Below, piece after piece: positions 41,648 through 49,473 of a DNA stretch of 49,473 nt. The notes beneath the pieces were generated by a model. It was not told the DNA's origin and did no database searches. It saw only the letters and a list, made by a program, of their open reading frames with translations. This DNA is from Burkholderiales bacterium (GTDB lineage: Bacteria > Pseudomonadota > Gammaproteobacteria > Burkholderiales > Burkholderiaceae_D). Where the stretch lies: assembly GCA_016200895.1 (NCBI GenBank), contig JACQDX010000087.1:1-49473 (forward strand). The letters are read 5' to 3'. The position numbers and the translations under genes were made by a program. How positions within the stretch are numbered: position 1 is the first letter of the stretch; each line of letters opens with the position of its first letter.

Positions 41648-42589
41648 ATGATCCCCTATTTCACAAAAGAACAAGTCAGCACAGCCCTGCCCTATGCAAA
41701 ACTGATACCGGCTTTACAACAGGCATTTACTGAAGAAATGATCGCTCCCAGGCGACATGCACATACCCTGTCAGAAGCTGACAGTTCCAGTCTGTTGCTG
41801 ATGCCGGTCTGGCAGCCGCAAGGGCATCTGGGTGTGAAGCTGGTAACAGTCGCCCCCAAGAATATAGATGTGCCAACCGTGCACGCAATCTTTGTTTTAT
41901 TTGACACCAAGACAGGCGCGCCGCTGGCCTTGATGGATGGTGAAGAATTGACTTTGCTGCGTACTGCAGCGGCGTCTGCTCTTGCATCATCCTATGCTTC
42001 ACGTAGCAATGCACAGCACCTACTGTTAGTGGGAAATGGCAGCCTGGCACCGCACATAGCGATTGCACATTGCCACACCAGGGCGATTACTGATATCAGT
42101 ATCTGGGGTCGATCGGCAGAGAAGTCAGAAGCGGCGGCACGAGTAATACGCGAGCATGCAGAATTTCCGGCACATATCAGATTGCGTGTTGTTGAAGATC
42201 TGGCAATTGCTTGCTATGCCGCCGACATCATTTGCTGCGCGACGACCAGTAAAACGCCGGTAGTGTTGGGTGATTATGTCAAAGCGGGAACACATCTTGA
42301 TCTGGTTGGTGGATTCAAACCGGATATGCGTGAAGTGGATGATGTGTTGATGAGCAGAGCTACAGTATTTGTCGATACTTATGCGGGTGCTTTGGCGGAG
42401 GCCGGGGATATTACGCAGACGCTGGCGAATGGCAGTTTATTGAAATCAGCGATTGTTGCAGAACTGGCTGAGCTGTGTTCTGGTAAGCATCTGGGACGCA
42501 AAGCTGATGAGGAGATAACTGTGTTTAAGTCAGTGGGGACAGCGCTGGAGGATTTGTGTGCGGCGAACTTGGTGTGGGGCAATCGATGA
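41648..42589 (+). CDS. Ornithine cyclodeaminase/mu-crystallin family protein
   Basis: The 313-residue protein has an N-terminal substrate domain (PRRHAHTL, LLLMPVWQPQGHLGVKLVTVAPKN, with the Lys of VKLVTV), LMDGEELTLLRTAAASALASSYAS, a Rossmann cofactor motif LLLVGNGSLAPHIA, then CCATTSKTPVVLGDYVKAGTHLDLVGGFKPDMREVD with the conserved Asp. Members include ornithine cyclodeaminase, alanine dehydrogenase and ketimine reductases. I cannot tell which, though the 'D-L-V-G-x-F/Y-x-P-D-M-R-E' block is common to all. No amino-acid genes surround it. Confidence 0.88.
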   Translation: MIPYFTKEQVSTALPYAKLIPALQQAFTEEMIAPRRHAHTLSEADSSSLLLMPVWQPQGHLGVKLVTVAPKNIDVPTVHAIFVLFDTKTGAPLALMDGEELTLLRTAAASALASSYASRSNAQHLLLVGNGSLAPHIAIAHCHTRAITDISIWGRSAEKSEAAARVIREHAEFPAHIRLRVVEDLAIACYAADIICCATTSKTPVVLGDYVKAGTHLDLVGGFKPDMREVDDVLMSRATVFVDTYAGALAEAGDITQTLANGSLLKSAIVAELAELCSGKHLGRKADEEITVFKSVGTALEDLCAANLVWGNR

Positions 42590-42625
42590 TGGCAGGCTAG
42601 GCCTGGCCTCGTCATGCTATGCATT

Positions 42626-42741
42626 GTAGGTTGGGTTACGGGGTATCAGCCCAACACTGGGCCACAACAAATGTATACCTTAATTAAACGCCGAGTGTTG
42701 GGCTGGTAAACCGTAGCCCAGCGGGGCCCGGCCCAACCTAC
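42626..42741. repeat. Palindromic MITE/REP-like element
   Basis: The outer arms GTAGGTTGGG (42626-42635) and CCCAACCTAC (42732-42741) are inverted. Inside, CAGCCCAACACT (42647-42658) matches AGTGTTGGGCTG (42694-42705) perfectly. The whole 116 bp folds as a large hairpin with TTAATTAAA-like sequence at the tip. It sits between two convergent genes, typical for small non-autonomous palindromic elements. No direct target duplication is obvious. Confidence 0.75.
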
Positions 42742-42786
42742 GACTTCACATACATTCAGCAAAGCCATTGGCCTTGCTACCCTATT

Positions 42787-44280
42787 TTAGTTTTTAGGAA
42801 ACCCACCCAACAAAGCCGCCCTTTTTTGTGGTTTGGCTGCTGTGCTGCTATTCGATGGCGATGCCATGGAAGCTGTCGTATTGTTGATGGTTGAACTGGC
42901 ACCAGAGCTGGGTTCGTAAGGCTTGAGGAACCAGGGATCAATTTTCTCTTTTGGTGGCTGATAGCTGCGCGCCGGGCGTTCGCTTCTTTCACCACGGTCT
43001 GCACGATCAGCACGGTCACGTACAGGGCGCTCGCCTTGTTCACTACGCTCACGCGGTGCACGGTGCTCTGACTGATGCACGGATGTTGCTACAAAACCGG
43101 CCAGATTCAGGCGCACGATTTTTTGCTTGATCATTTTTTCTATGTCGATCAGCAGACGTTCATCCTGATCAGTATGCAAGGAAATTGCATCACCCTTGGC
43201 ACCGGCACGGCCAGTACGGCCTATGCGGTGGACATAGTCTTCTGCGTTATATGGCAAATCAAAATTGATGACGCAAGGCAGCTCTGCAATGTCGAGACCA
43301 CGTGCGGCCACATCAGTCGCCACCAGCACTTCAACTTCACCTTGCTTGAAGGCCTCAAGTGCGGCCATACGCTCTTGCTGGGACTTGTCACCATGGATAG
43401 CAGATGCTTTTACACCCTGCTTGACCAGGTGCACAGCCAGGCGTGAAGCACCTATCTTGGTGTTGGAAAACACAATGACTTGCTTCAGGCCCCGTTCACG
43501 GATGATAAAGGACACGGCATCGCGTTTTTCTTCTGTCGATACCTTGTACAAAATCTGCGTGACATTATCAGCAGTAGCATTACTGCGCGCTACTTCGATC
43601 GTTTGTGGATTGGTCAGGAAACTGGCTGCGAGCTTTTTGATCTCTTGGGAGAAAGTCGCAGAGAACATCAGGTTCTGGCGCTTTTTAGGCAACAGGTTGA
43701 TGATGCGCTGCAAGTCAGGCAAGAAACCCATATCCAGCATGCGGTCAGCCTCATCCATGACCAGGATCTGGACCTGCGACAGGTTAACGGTTTTTTGTTG
43801 TACGTGGTCGAGCAAACGGCCAGGCGTGGCAATCACGATCTCTACGCCACTGCGCAAGATTGCCGTCTGCGGCGCCATGTCCATGCCACCAAATACAACG
43901 GTGGAACGCAAGGGAGTGTGACGGGAATAGGCTTTGACGTTTTCCGCAACCTGATCAGCCAGCTCACGGGTAGGCGTCAAAATCAGGGCGCGTACAGGGT
44001 GGCGTGCCGGTGAAGCACTGGTGCTTGCATGGGCCAGCAACAACTGGATAATAGGCAAAGAAAAACCTGCAGTCTTGCCGGTGCCAGTCTGGGCTGCGCC
44101 CATCACATCGCGACCTTGCAAGACAACCGGGATTGCCTGTTCCTGAATGGGAGTTGGATGTACATAACCCTGATCTGTCAGGGCACGCAAGATTTCCGGC
44201 GCCAGGCCGAAATCGGCAAACTTCACGTCTGGTGTAGTTTGCTCAGTGGTAGGTATAGCTGGGGACTTGATATCAGTCAT
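42787..44280 (-). CDS. rhlE: DEAD-box ATP-dependent RNA helicase (RhlE-like)
   Basis: The 497-residue helicase shows FADFGLAPEILRALTDQGYVHPTPIQEQAIP (Q motif), AQTGTGKTAGF (Walker A), PTRELADQV, TPGRLLDH, DEADRMLDMGF, SATFSQEI, then ATDVAARGLD and HRIGRTGRAGAKG. The C-terminal tail (about residues 385-497) is basic and Arg/Glu-rich with RNA-binding character. It remodels RNA in ribosome assembly or decay, often at low temperature. It is monocistronic, followed by the palindromic element in place of a standard terminator. Confidence 0.93.
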   Translation of the reverse strand: MTDIKSPAIPTTEQTTPDVKFADFGLAPEILRALTDQGYVHPTPIQEQAIPVVLQGRDVMGAAQTGTGKTAGFSLPIIQLLLAHASTSASPARHPVRALILTPTRELADQVAENVKAYSRHTPLRSTVVFGGMDMAPQTAILRSGVEIVIATPGRLLDHVQQKTVNLSQVQILVMDEADRMLDMGFLPDLQRIINLLPKKRQNLMFSATFSQEIKKLAASFLTNPQTIEVARSNATADNVTQILYKVSTEEKRDAVSFIIRERGLKQVIVFSNTKIGASRLAVHLVKQGVKASAIHGDKSQQERMAALEAFKQGEVEVLVATDVAARGLDIAELPCVINFDLPYNAEDYVHRIGRTGRAGAKGDAISLHTDQDERLLIDIEKMIKQKIVRLNLAGFVATSVHQSEHRAPRERSEQGERPVRDRADRADRGERSERPARSYQPPKEKIDPWFLKPYEPSSGASSTINNTTASMASPSNSSTAAKPQKRAALLGGFPKN

Positions 44281-44286
44281 GGTAAT

Positions 44287-44364
<78 letters not shown>

Positions 44365-44464
44365 AATTCTTTCTGCAAGCTCTGCCTGCTTTAATCTGAG
44401 GATAATCCAGGATTGGACAAATACTTCAGGTTTGCAGGAAAAGCCCGATGCTGCCACCTGCAAA

Positions 44465-44536
44465 ATATTGTGCCGAAATACTATACAACTCAGCACAATA
44501 TCAATTGAATGGGCACCGAAAAAACCGACGCCCATT
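44465..44536 (-). terminator. Two hairpins after rpoD
   Basis: AATGGGC (44508-44514) pairs with GCCCATT (44530-44536), 8 nt past the rpoD stop. ATATTGTGC (44465-44473) pairs with GCACAATAT (44493-44501). Neither is followed by a clear U-run, so this may be a weak or factor-dependent end, or a processing site before the tRNA. Confidence 0.4.
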
Positions 44537-44544
44537 GTACAACA

Positions 44545-47316
44545 TTAATTACCTTCTAGGAAGCTCTTCAGCTTATCAGAACGTGAAGGATGACGTAATT
44601 TACGCAAAGCCTTCGCTTCTATCTGACGAATACGCTCCCTGGTCACGTCGAATTGCTTGCCAACCTCTTCCAAAGTATGGTCGGTCGACATCTCCACACC
44701 AAAGCGCATGCGCAATACTTTTGCTTCGCGTGGAGTCAGGGAATCGAGTACATCCTTGACCACATTGCGCATGGAGGCGTGCAGAGCGGCGTCAGCCGGT
44801 GCCAGCGTGTGATTGTCTTCGATGAAGTCGCCCAGATGGGAATCATCATCATCGCCTATCGGTGTTTCCATGGAAATCGGCTCTTTCGCAATCTTCATGA
44901 TCTTGCGAATTTTATCTTCCGGCATTTCCATTTTGATCGCCAGCGTTGCCGGATCAGGCTCTACGCCAGTCTCTTGCAAAATCTGACGCGAGATACGATT
45001 CATTTTATTAATCGTTTCTATCATATGCACAGGAATACGGATCGTGCGCGCCTGATCGGCGATAGAACGGGTAATGGCCTGGCGTATCCACCATGTTGCA
45101 TAAGTGGAGAATTTATAACCACGGCGATATTCAAACTTGTCCACGGCCTTCATCAAACCGATATTACCTTCCTGGATCAGATCCAGGAATTGCAAGCCAC
45201 GATTGGTGTATTTCTTGGCGATGGAAATCACCAGACGCAAGTTGGCCTCGGTCATTTCACGTTTGGCTTTGCGCGCCTTCATTTCACCGGCAGACATCTT
45301 TTTATTGATGTTGCGCAAATCTGGCAAAGGCAGGACTACACGTAATTGAAGGTCTATCAGTTTTTGCTGCAGCTGCTGCACAGAAGGGATGTTTCGGCCC
45401 AGCACAGCGCTGTAGGAATGACCGGAATTCACTTCGCCCTCAACCCAGCTCAGATTGGTTTCATTGCCAGGAAATACTTTAATGAAGTGGGAACGTGGCA
45501 TGCCACAACGATTGACGACAACTTCCAGTATCTGCTTTTCTACATGACGCACTTCATCAACCTGGCCACGCAAGGTGTCGCACAACTTCTCAACCACTTT
45601 TGCGGTAAAGCGTATGCCCAGCAATTCATTAGAAATGGCTTCTTGTGCCTTGACATAAGTCTTGGAGTTGTAGCCCTCTTTTTCGTAGGACTTGCGCATC
45701 TTGTCAAAATTCGTCGAAATGATTTCAAATTTCGCCAAAGCGTCACGCTTCAATTGTTCGAGTTGTTCAGCAGAGATTGCAGCTGCGCCTGCGGCACCGC
45801 CGTCGTCGTCTTCTTCTTCCTCTTCCTCTTCCTCTTCTTCTTCCTCTTCTTCAGACGATTCTTCAGCCACCACGACGGCTATCGGTGCAGCATGTTCATC
45901 TGCATTCGGGTCAACCAGGCCATCGACGATTTCATCAATCTTGATTTCATCGGCGGCGATACGCTCAGCCGCAGCCAGGATTTCTGCAATCGTGGTCGGA
46001 CAGGCAGAGATCGCCTGTATCATGTCTTTCAGGCCTTCTTCGATTTTCTTCGCAATGACGATTTCGCCTTCGCGCGTCAGCAACTCGACCGAACCCATTT
46101 CACGCATATACATGCGCACTGGGTCAGTGGTGCGACCAAAATCAGAGTCAACTGTGGACAGCGCGGCTTCAGCAGCGGCTTCAACTTCATCATCATCGGT
46201 CGTGACGGTGACGACGTTATCCGACAATAACAGGGTTTCAGCATCAGGTGCCTGCTCATACACAGCCACGCCCATGTCGTTGAAGGTACCGATGATGCCT
46301 TCGATAGCCTCAGGGTCAACAACGTTTTCTGGCAAATGATCGTTAATTTCTGCGAATGTCAGGTAGCCGCGATCCTTACCCAGTTTGATCAGGGTTTTCA
46401 GTTTCTGGCGGCGACGTTCGAGTTCTTCTTCTGTCGCCTCAGGATCAGAAGAGAAAGCATCTTTCAACAAAGCCTTTTCTTTGGCTTTGCGGTCTTTTGC
46501 CTTGGCCTTGTCGATGGCTTTCATCTCGGCGCGCTCTACTGCATTGAGTGCGGCGATTTCTTCATTCTCAGGCTGATATTCTTTTGGCTTGCGGCCACGG
46601 CGACCAGGTACCTTCACCCCAGGCAATACATAGCCGGAGGTGTCGATTGCGGCAAGCACCGCAGCATCGGTCGTCTGGCTTACGGTAGGCGCAGAACCGG
46701 TTTTGATTTCCTGCACATCTGGTGCAGCTTTCGCTGAATTCTTGGTTGGCTTAGTCACTGTCTTTGAATCGGTTTTGTTAATTGTCACAGAAGCTTTCGA
46801 TGATACGGATACTGGTTCTGGCCGGGCTGCAGATGCACTCCTGGTTTTTCCACTGAGCTGGGATTCGGCCGCTTCTGCTGGCTGATTCCCTTTTTTTGCC
46901 GGTGGTGTCGCATTCTTGCCGCTCACTTCCTTACCAGCCGTTTTTGTCGCAGACGCGGATTCTGCATCCTTGTCTTTGGCTTTTGTTGCCGCTTTCAATA
47001 TTGCTTTACTTGTTGCCTGTTTCACCTGGACTGTCTCGGCGGCAAGTGATGTCTTTATCACTTTAGGCGCTTTAACGTCTTTCGCAACCCCTTTTTGCTC
47101 CGCCGTTTTGCCTGTTTTATCTATGCTAACGGCCTTACTACTCGTACTCCGTGCAACAGCCTGGGCAGCTGTTTTTGCCGTGGTACCGGCACTTGCAACG
47201 GTTTTTGCCGATTTGCTCGTCACAGTGGCTGGCGCTTTCTTGGGCGCGGTTGCCACGGCTTTTGTTACCGTAGTGGACTTCAGGGTTTTCGCGGGTTTCT
47301 TCATTGCGCTAGCCAT
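44545..47316 (-). CDS. rpoD: Primary sigma factor RpoD (sigma-70) with a long Lys/Ala-rich N-terminus
   Basis: The probable start is [10 protein letters not shown] at 47314-47316 (alternative ATG four codons on). In-frame codons further upstream are probably untranslated. The 923-residue product has a roughly 220-residue Lys/Ala/Thr/Ser-rich, histone-like extension, then [19 protein letters not shown] and the region 1.1-like [32 protein letters not shown] (about 302-335). Next are region 1.2 ([13 protein letters not shown]), the non-conserved region with 14 consecutive Glu (489-502), and regions 2-4: [63 protein letters not shown], and the -35-binding [24 protein letters not shown]. It directs RNA polymerase to housekeeping promoters. 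Confidence 0.95.
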   Translation of the reverse strand: MASAMKKPAKTLKSTTVTKAVATAPKKAPATVTSKSAKTVASAGTTAKTAAQAVARSTSSKAVSIDKTGKTAEQKGVAKDVKAPKVIKTSLAAETVQVKQATSKAILKAATKAKDKDAESASATKTAGKEVSGKNATPPAKKGNQPAEAAESQLSGKTRSASAARPEPVSVSSKASVTINKTDSKTVTKPTKNSAKAAPDVQEIKTGSAPTVSQTTDAAVLAAIDTSGYVLPGVKVPGRRGRKPKEYQPENEEIAALNAVERAEMKAIDKAKAKDRKAKEKALLKDAFSSDPEATEEELERRRQKLKTLIKLGKDRGYLTFAEINDHLPENVVDPEAIEGIIGTFNDMGVAVYEQAPDAETLLLSDNVVTVTTDDDEVEAAAEAALSTVDSDFGRTTDPVRMYMREMGSVELLTREGEIVIAKKIEEGLKDMIQAISACPTTIAEILAAAERIAADEIKIDEIVDGLVDPNADEHAAPIAVVVAEESSEEEEEEEEEEEEEEDDDGGAAGAAAISAEQLEQLKRDALAKFEIISTNFDKMRKSYEKEGYNSKTYVKAQEAISNELLGIRFTAKVVEKLCDTLRGQVDEVRHVEKQILEVVVNRCGMPRSHFIKVFPGNETNLSWVEGEVNSGHSYSAVLGRNIPSVQQLQQKLIDLQLRVVLPLPDLRNINKKMSAGEMKARKAKREMTEANLRLVISIAKKYTNRGLQFLDLIQEGNIGLMKAVDKFEYRRGYKFSTYATWWIRQAITRSIADQARTIRIPVHMIETINKMNRISRQILQETGVEPDPATLAIKMEMPEDKIRKIMKIAKEPISMETPIGDDDDSHLGDFIEDNHTLAPADAALHASMRNVVKDVLDSLTPREAKVLRMRFGVEMSTDHTLEEVGKQFDVTRERIRQIEAKALRKLRHPSRSDKLKSFLEGN

Positions 47317-47497
47317 TGAATCAAACCATCCGGAACTGAGGAAGTCGCCTGTTGGCACATCACAAAAAAGAAAATGCGCTGCCAGCAGATCTGTTGATCG
47401 GCATCGCAGAGCAAAATCTGGTTTGTTGCAGACTTCCCGAGTCTCAGCGCCAGTGTTTTGGGTTACTCGGAGGAGCGTTACGCTCACCTAAACAACA

Positions 47498-47533
47498 CAT
47501 TCTGCGCAAATGCAAAAAGCTTCGCCCAGAATG
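47498..47533 (-). promoter_or_regulatory. Hairpin in the rpoD 5' leader
   Basis: CATTCTGCGC (47498-47507) pairs with GCCCAGAATG (47524-47533), 9 of 10 bases, with a 16-nt loop. It would sit at the beginning of the transcript from the -10 box at 47567. A stabilising or regulatory role is a guess. Confidence 0.35.
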
Positions 47534-47566
47534 AAACAACCTAAGACCTTGAATCGAAAGCCTTTA

Positions 47567-47575
47567 ATTATACCA
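47567..47575 (-). promoter_or_regulatory. Extended -10 promoter of rpoD
   Basis: On the minus strand TGGTATAAT is an extended -10 (TGn plus perfect TATAAT). TTGACT lies at 47595-47600, but its spacing of 22 bp is too long for a normal -35. The resulting leader is about 245 nt. Confidence 0.5.
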
Positions 47576-47773
47576 TGCGAACGTACTTTACTCCAGTCAA
47601 AGACTGTGCATATATCAACTAAGTGGATAAAAAATAGGCAGGTACTGAAGAAAAAAGAGGCAAAAAACCAACTCCACTTGAAATAAAGTCATCAAATTAT
47701 TTAGTAAAATGCAAATAATTTGACGAGTATCCTGCTTTCATTATGTGAAATATAGCCAAAACGGGAAATAACA

Positions 47774-47824
47774 AGGGCTTGAGCACTCAAACTCACGCTA
47801 TCAATCGAGTGTCAGGCAAGCCCT
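47774..47824 (-). terminator. Hairpin downstream of dnaG
   Basis: AGGGCTTG (47774-47781) pairs with CAAGCCCT (47817-47824), and CACTC/GAGTG (47784-47788/47807-47811) extends it. On the minus strand TTGTTATTT follows. It lies 57 nt past the dnaG stop and could terminate or attenuate dnaG transcription. Confidence 0.4.
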
Positions 47825-47880
47825 GAGCAAAATGACAACCTCACCTTATAAAGCAGCTCTGCGTAAGGATTGCCATTAAT

Positions 47881-49473
47881 TTAACGCGCCGCAGCCTCAG
47901 CAGCGGCCTGCTTCCTGAGCTGGTCTTGCAATTGCGTGATTTCTCGGTAGCGGGCGATGTCCTCTGGTTCACGCAAACCACGCGCTGCCAAGCCCTCCAT
48001 CTCCAGCTTCAACACCTGGTGTCGCATTTGGCGTAAAGCACCAGCCAATTCCAATCTGACAATATCAATATCTGTTTCAGCCTGCTCAGCCATCTCGGCG
48101 ATCAACGCATCAAAATCAGACCCAAGGGAGCGCAATTGTTCGGCCAGCGCAGCAAACTGGGCATTTTCACCCATGCTTTGCGCGGTAAATACCAGGCTAC
48201 GCAACATGTTGGCACCATCTGGTGCCAAAGCGGCAGCGTCTGCCAGCACAGTTTCATCAAGCATCATTGCCAATGAAGGATGCGCGACCAGGATGCGCAT
48301 GATTTGAAGCTCCAGCCCAACCGGCGCATTGCGCTTGCTCTTGGGTGGCGCCTGCTTGATGCGCGCTACCGGCTGGCTAAGCTCAAACATTGTTTCAATT
48401 TCAGCCGGGCTGGTTTGCGTGACCTGCGCCAGATTGCGCACCAGTTGCAAACGCATGCCAGATGATTGCATTAACTGCAATAAGGGCTTGGCATCAAACT
48501 GGGTGCGGGCGCGCCCTTCTGCTGTCGTCAAATCATTGTCGCCTATCATCTCGCGCATGAAGAATTGTGACAGCGGCATGGCATCGCGCACTTCCTGCTC
48601 AAAGGCATCCGTACCAAATTCACGGATATAACTATCGGGGTCATGCTCTTTGGGCAAGAATAAAAACTTGATGACCTTGTCATCATTCGCATGCGGCAAA
48701 CAGGCATCGAGTGCGCGCCTTGCCGCACGACGGCCAGCACTGTCACCATCAAAACTGAAAATCACATGATCAGTCTGGCGCAAGAGTTTTTGTACATGGG
48801 TAGGCGTGCAAGCCGTACCCAAAGTGGCCACCGCTTGCGGGAAACCCATTTGCGCCAGCGCCACCACATCCATATAACCTTCAGTGACCAGCACATAACC
48901 GGCTTCACGTATGGCTTGGCGCGCTTCAAACAGGCCATATAACTCAAGGCCCTTTTGGAACAGTGGGGTTTCTGGCGAGTTCAAATACTTGGGTTCGCCC
49001 TGCTCCATGATGCGCCCACCAAAACCAACGATCTGACCCTTGGTATTACGTATCGGGAACATGACACGGTCACGAAAGCGGTCATAACGCTTGCGACCAC
49101 CGCCCTCTTCTTCGCTTTTATCGATGACCAGACCCGCCTCGACCAGGGCGGGCACATTGTAGTCAGTAAAGACACTACGTAAACCATCCCAGGCATCAGG
49201 CGAAAAACCAAGACCAAAACGCGCTGCTATTTCACCAGTCAATCCACGTTTTTTCAAATAAGCAATGGCCTGCGGTGCGGTACGCAATTGCTGCTTGTAA
49301 TATTCACCCGCTTTGGTCATTACTTCTGACAAGGCCAGGCTTTTTGCCGTGACTTCTGCGCGTTGCGCAGGCAAGAGCCGGTCTTCTTCCGGCACGGTCA
49401 TGCCATTGTTTTGCGCCAGGTCACGGATGGCATCAACATAGCTGAGGCCGGAATATTCCATCAAAAAACCGAT
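47881..49473 (-). CDS. dnaG: DNA primase DnaG, C-terminal part (5' end outside the window)
   Basis: The frame stays open to the right edge (...IGFLMEYSGLSYVDAIRDLAQ), so the zinc-binding N-terminus is missing from the window. Visible parts are the RNA-polymerase-like core (AYLKKRGLTGEIAARFGLGFSPD, RFRDRVMFPIRNTKGQIVGFGGR), the TOPRIM metal site (YVLVTEGYMDVVALAQMGFPQAVATLGTACT and VIFSFDGDSAGRRAA, with the Glu and DxD) and the helicase-interacting C-terminal domain, ending AAAEAAAR. It makes RNA primers for replication. It precedes rpoD in the order known for Burkholderiales. Confidence 0.95.
   Translation of the reverse strand: MGFLMEYSGLSYVDAIRDLAQNNGMTVPEEDRLLPAQRAEVTAKSLALSEVMTKAGEYYKQQLRTAPQAIAYLKKRGLTGEIAARFGLGFSPDAWDGLRSVFTDYNVPALVEAGLVIDKSEEEGGGRKRYDRFRDRVMFPIRNTKGQIVGFGGRIMEQGEPKYLNSPETPLFQKGLELYGLFEARQAIREAGYVLVTEGYMDVVALAQMGFPQAVATLGTACTPTHVQKLLRQTDHVIFSFDGDSAGRRAARRALDACLPHANDDKVIKFLFLPKEHDPDSYIREFGTDAFEQEVRDAMPLSQFFMREMIGDNDLTTAEGRARTQFDAKPLLQLMQSSGMRLQLVRNLAQVTQTSPAEIETMFELSQPVARIKQAPPKSKRNAPVGLELQIMRILVAHPSLAMMLDETVLADAAALAPDGANMLRSLVFTAQSMGENAQFAALAEQLRSLGSDFDALIAEMAEQAETDIDIVRLELAGALRQMRHQVLKLEMEGLAARGLREPEDIARYREITQLQDQLRKQAAAEAAAR

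Larger units (their letters stand above)
47317..47880. other. dnaG-rpoD intergenic region
   Basis: This 560-nt stretch has no credible gene. It holds an extended -10 promoter for rpoD, a long 5' leader with hairpins (47498-47507/47524-47533; GAGCGTTACGCTC at about 47473), and a larger hairpin near 47774-47824 after dnaG. The large gap means rpoD need not rely on the upstream macromolecular-synthesis-type promoter. Confidence 0.5.

Noticed and set aside
45346..46230. 294-codon frame antisense to rpoD with a poly-Phe run
   Set aside because: The Phe run is the reverse reading of the Glu-tract microsatellite; the rpoD frame explains the DNA.

Overview
The window looks like a chromosomal segment of a betaproteobacterium of the order Burkholderiales, probably the Oxalobacteraceae (an Undibacterium-like organism is my best guess). 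The reasons are the dnaG-rpoD-tRNA order at the right end, an RpoD with a long Lys/Ala-rich N-terminus and an acidic tract, a DUF3579 protein, a beta-oxidation operon divergent from a LysR regulator, and moderate base composition (judged by eye, not computed). There is no phage, insertion sequence, CRISPR array or rRNA. The only repeat element is one palindromic MITE-like unit at 42626-42741.

Left part (1-10300): a truncated tonB faces, across a 0.9-kb intergenic region, a TonB-dependent receptor. A strong terminator follows, then a flavin-dependent halogenase of the tryptophan halogenase family and a DUF1275 membrane protein. Together these resemble known receptor/halogenase loci for import and use of an unidentified small molecule or sugar. 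Next come a large TPR-like membrane protein and a membrane M48 zinc peptidase, in probable translational partnership.

Middle (10310-31620): a cystine/polar-amino-acid ABC importer (binding protein plus permease, no ATPase); a small cytosolic protein; prfC; an outer-membrane barrel; an S1/P1 nuclease; sppA; a secreted amidohydrolase fused to a CIA30 domain beside a DesK/NarL-type two-component system; an AraC regulator next to a stand-alone nuoB paralogue; a decayed secreted-protein gene with an amber codon at position 4; a qorB-like quinone reductase and a SnoaL-like protein divergent from an HxlR regulator; a NIPSNAP protein; a PBP7-type endopeptidase; a Pal-like lipoprotein; and a QseBC/TctDE-type two-component system.

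Right part (31700-49473): across a perfect 14-bp palindrome from that two-component system lies an overlapping three-gene operon: a 4-TM protein, a DUF4166 protein, and a His/Asp/Glu-rich membrane domain fused to a TIGR01777 epimerase. I consider it the least understood system here. It is followed by a fatty-acid degradation operon (phosphatase, SDR, thioesterase, acyl-CoA dehydrogenase, acyl-CoA ligase) with its divergent LysR gene, DUF3579, an ornithine cyclodeaminase-like enzyme, the palindromic element, rhlE, a CAU-anticodon tRNA, rpoD and truncated dnaG.

All calls come from reading the sequence and from remembered family features. No database search was possible.
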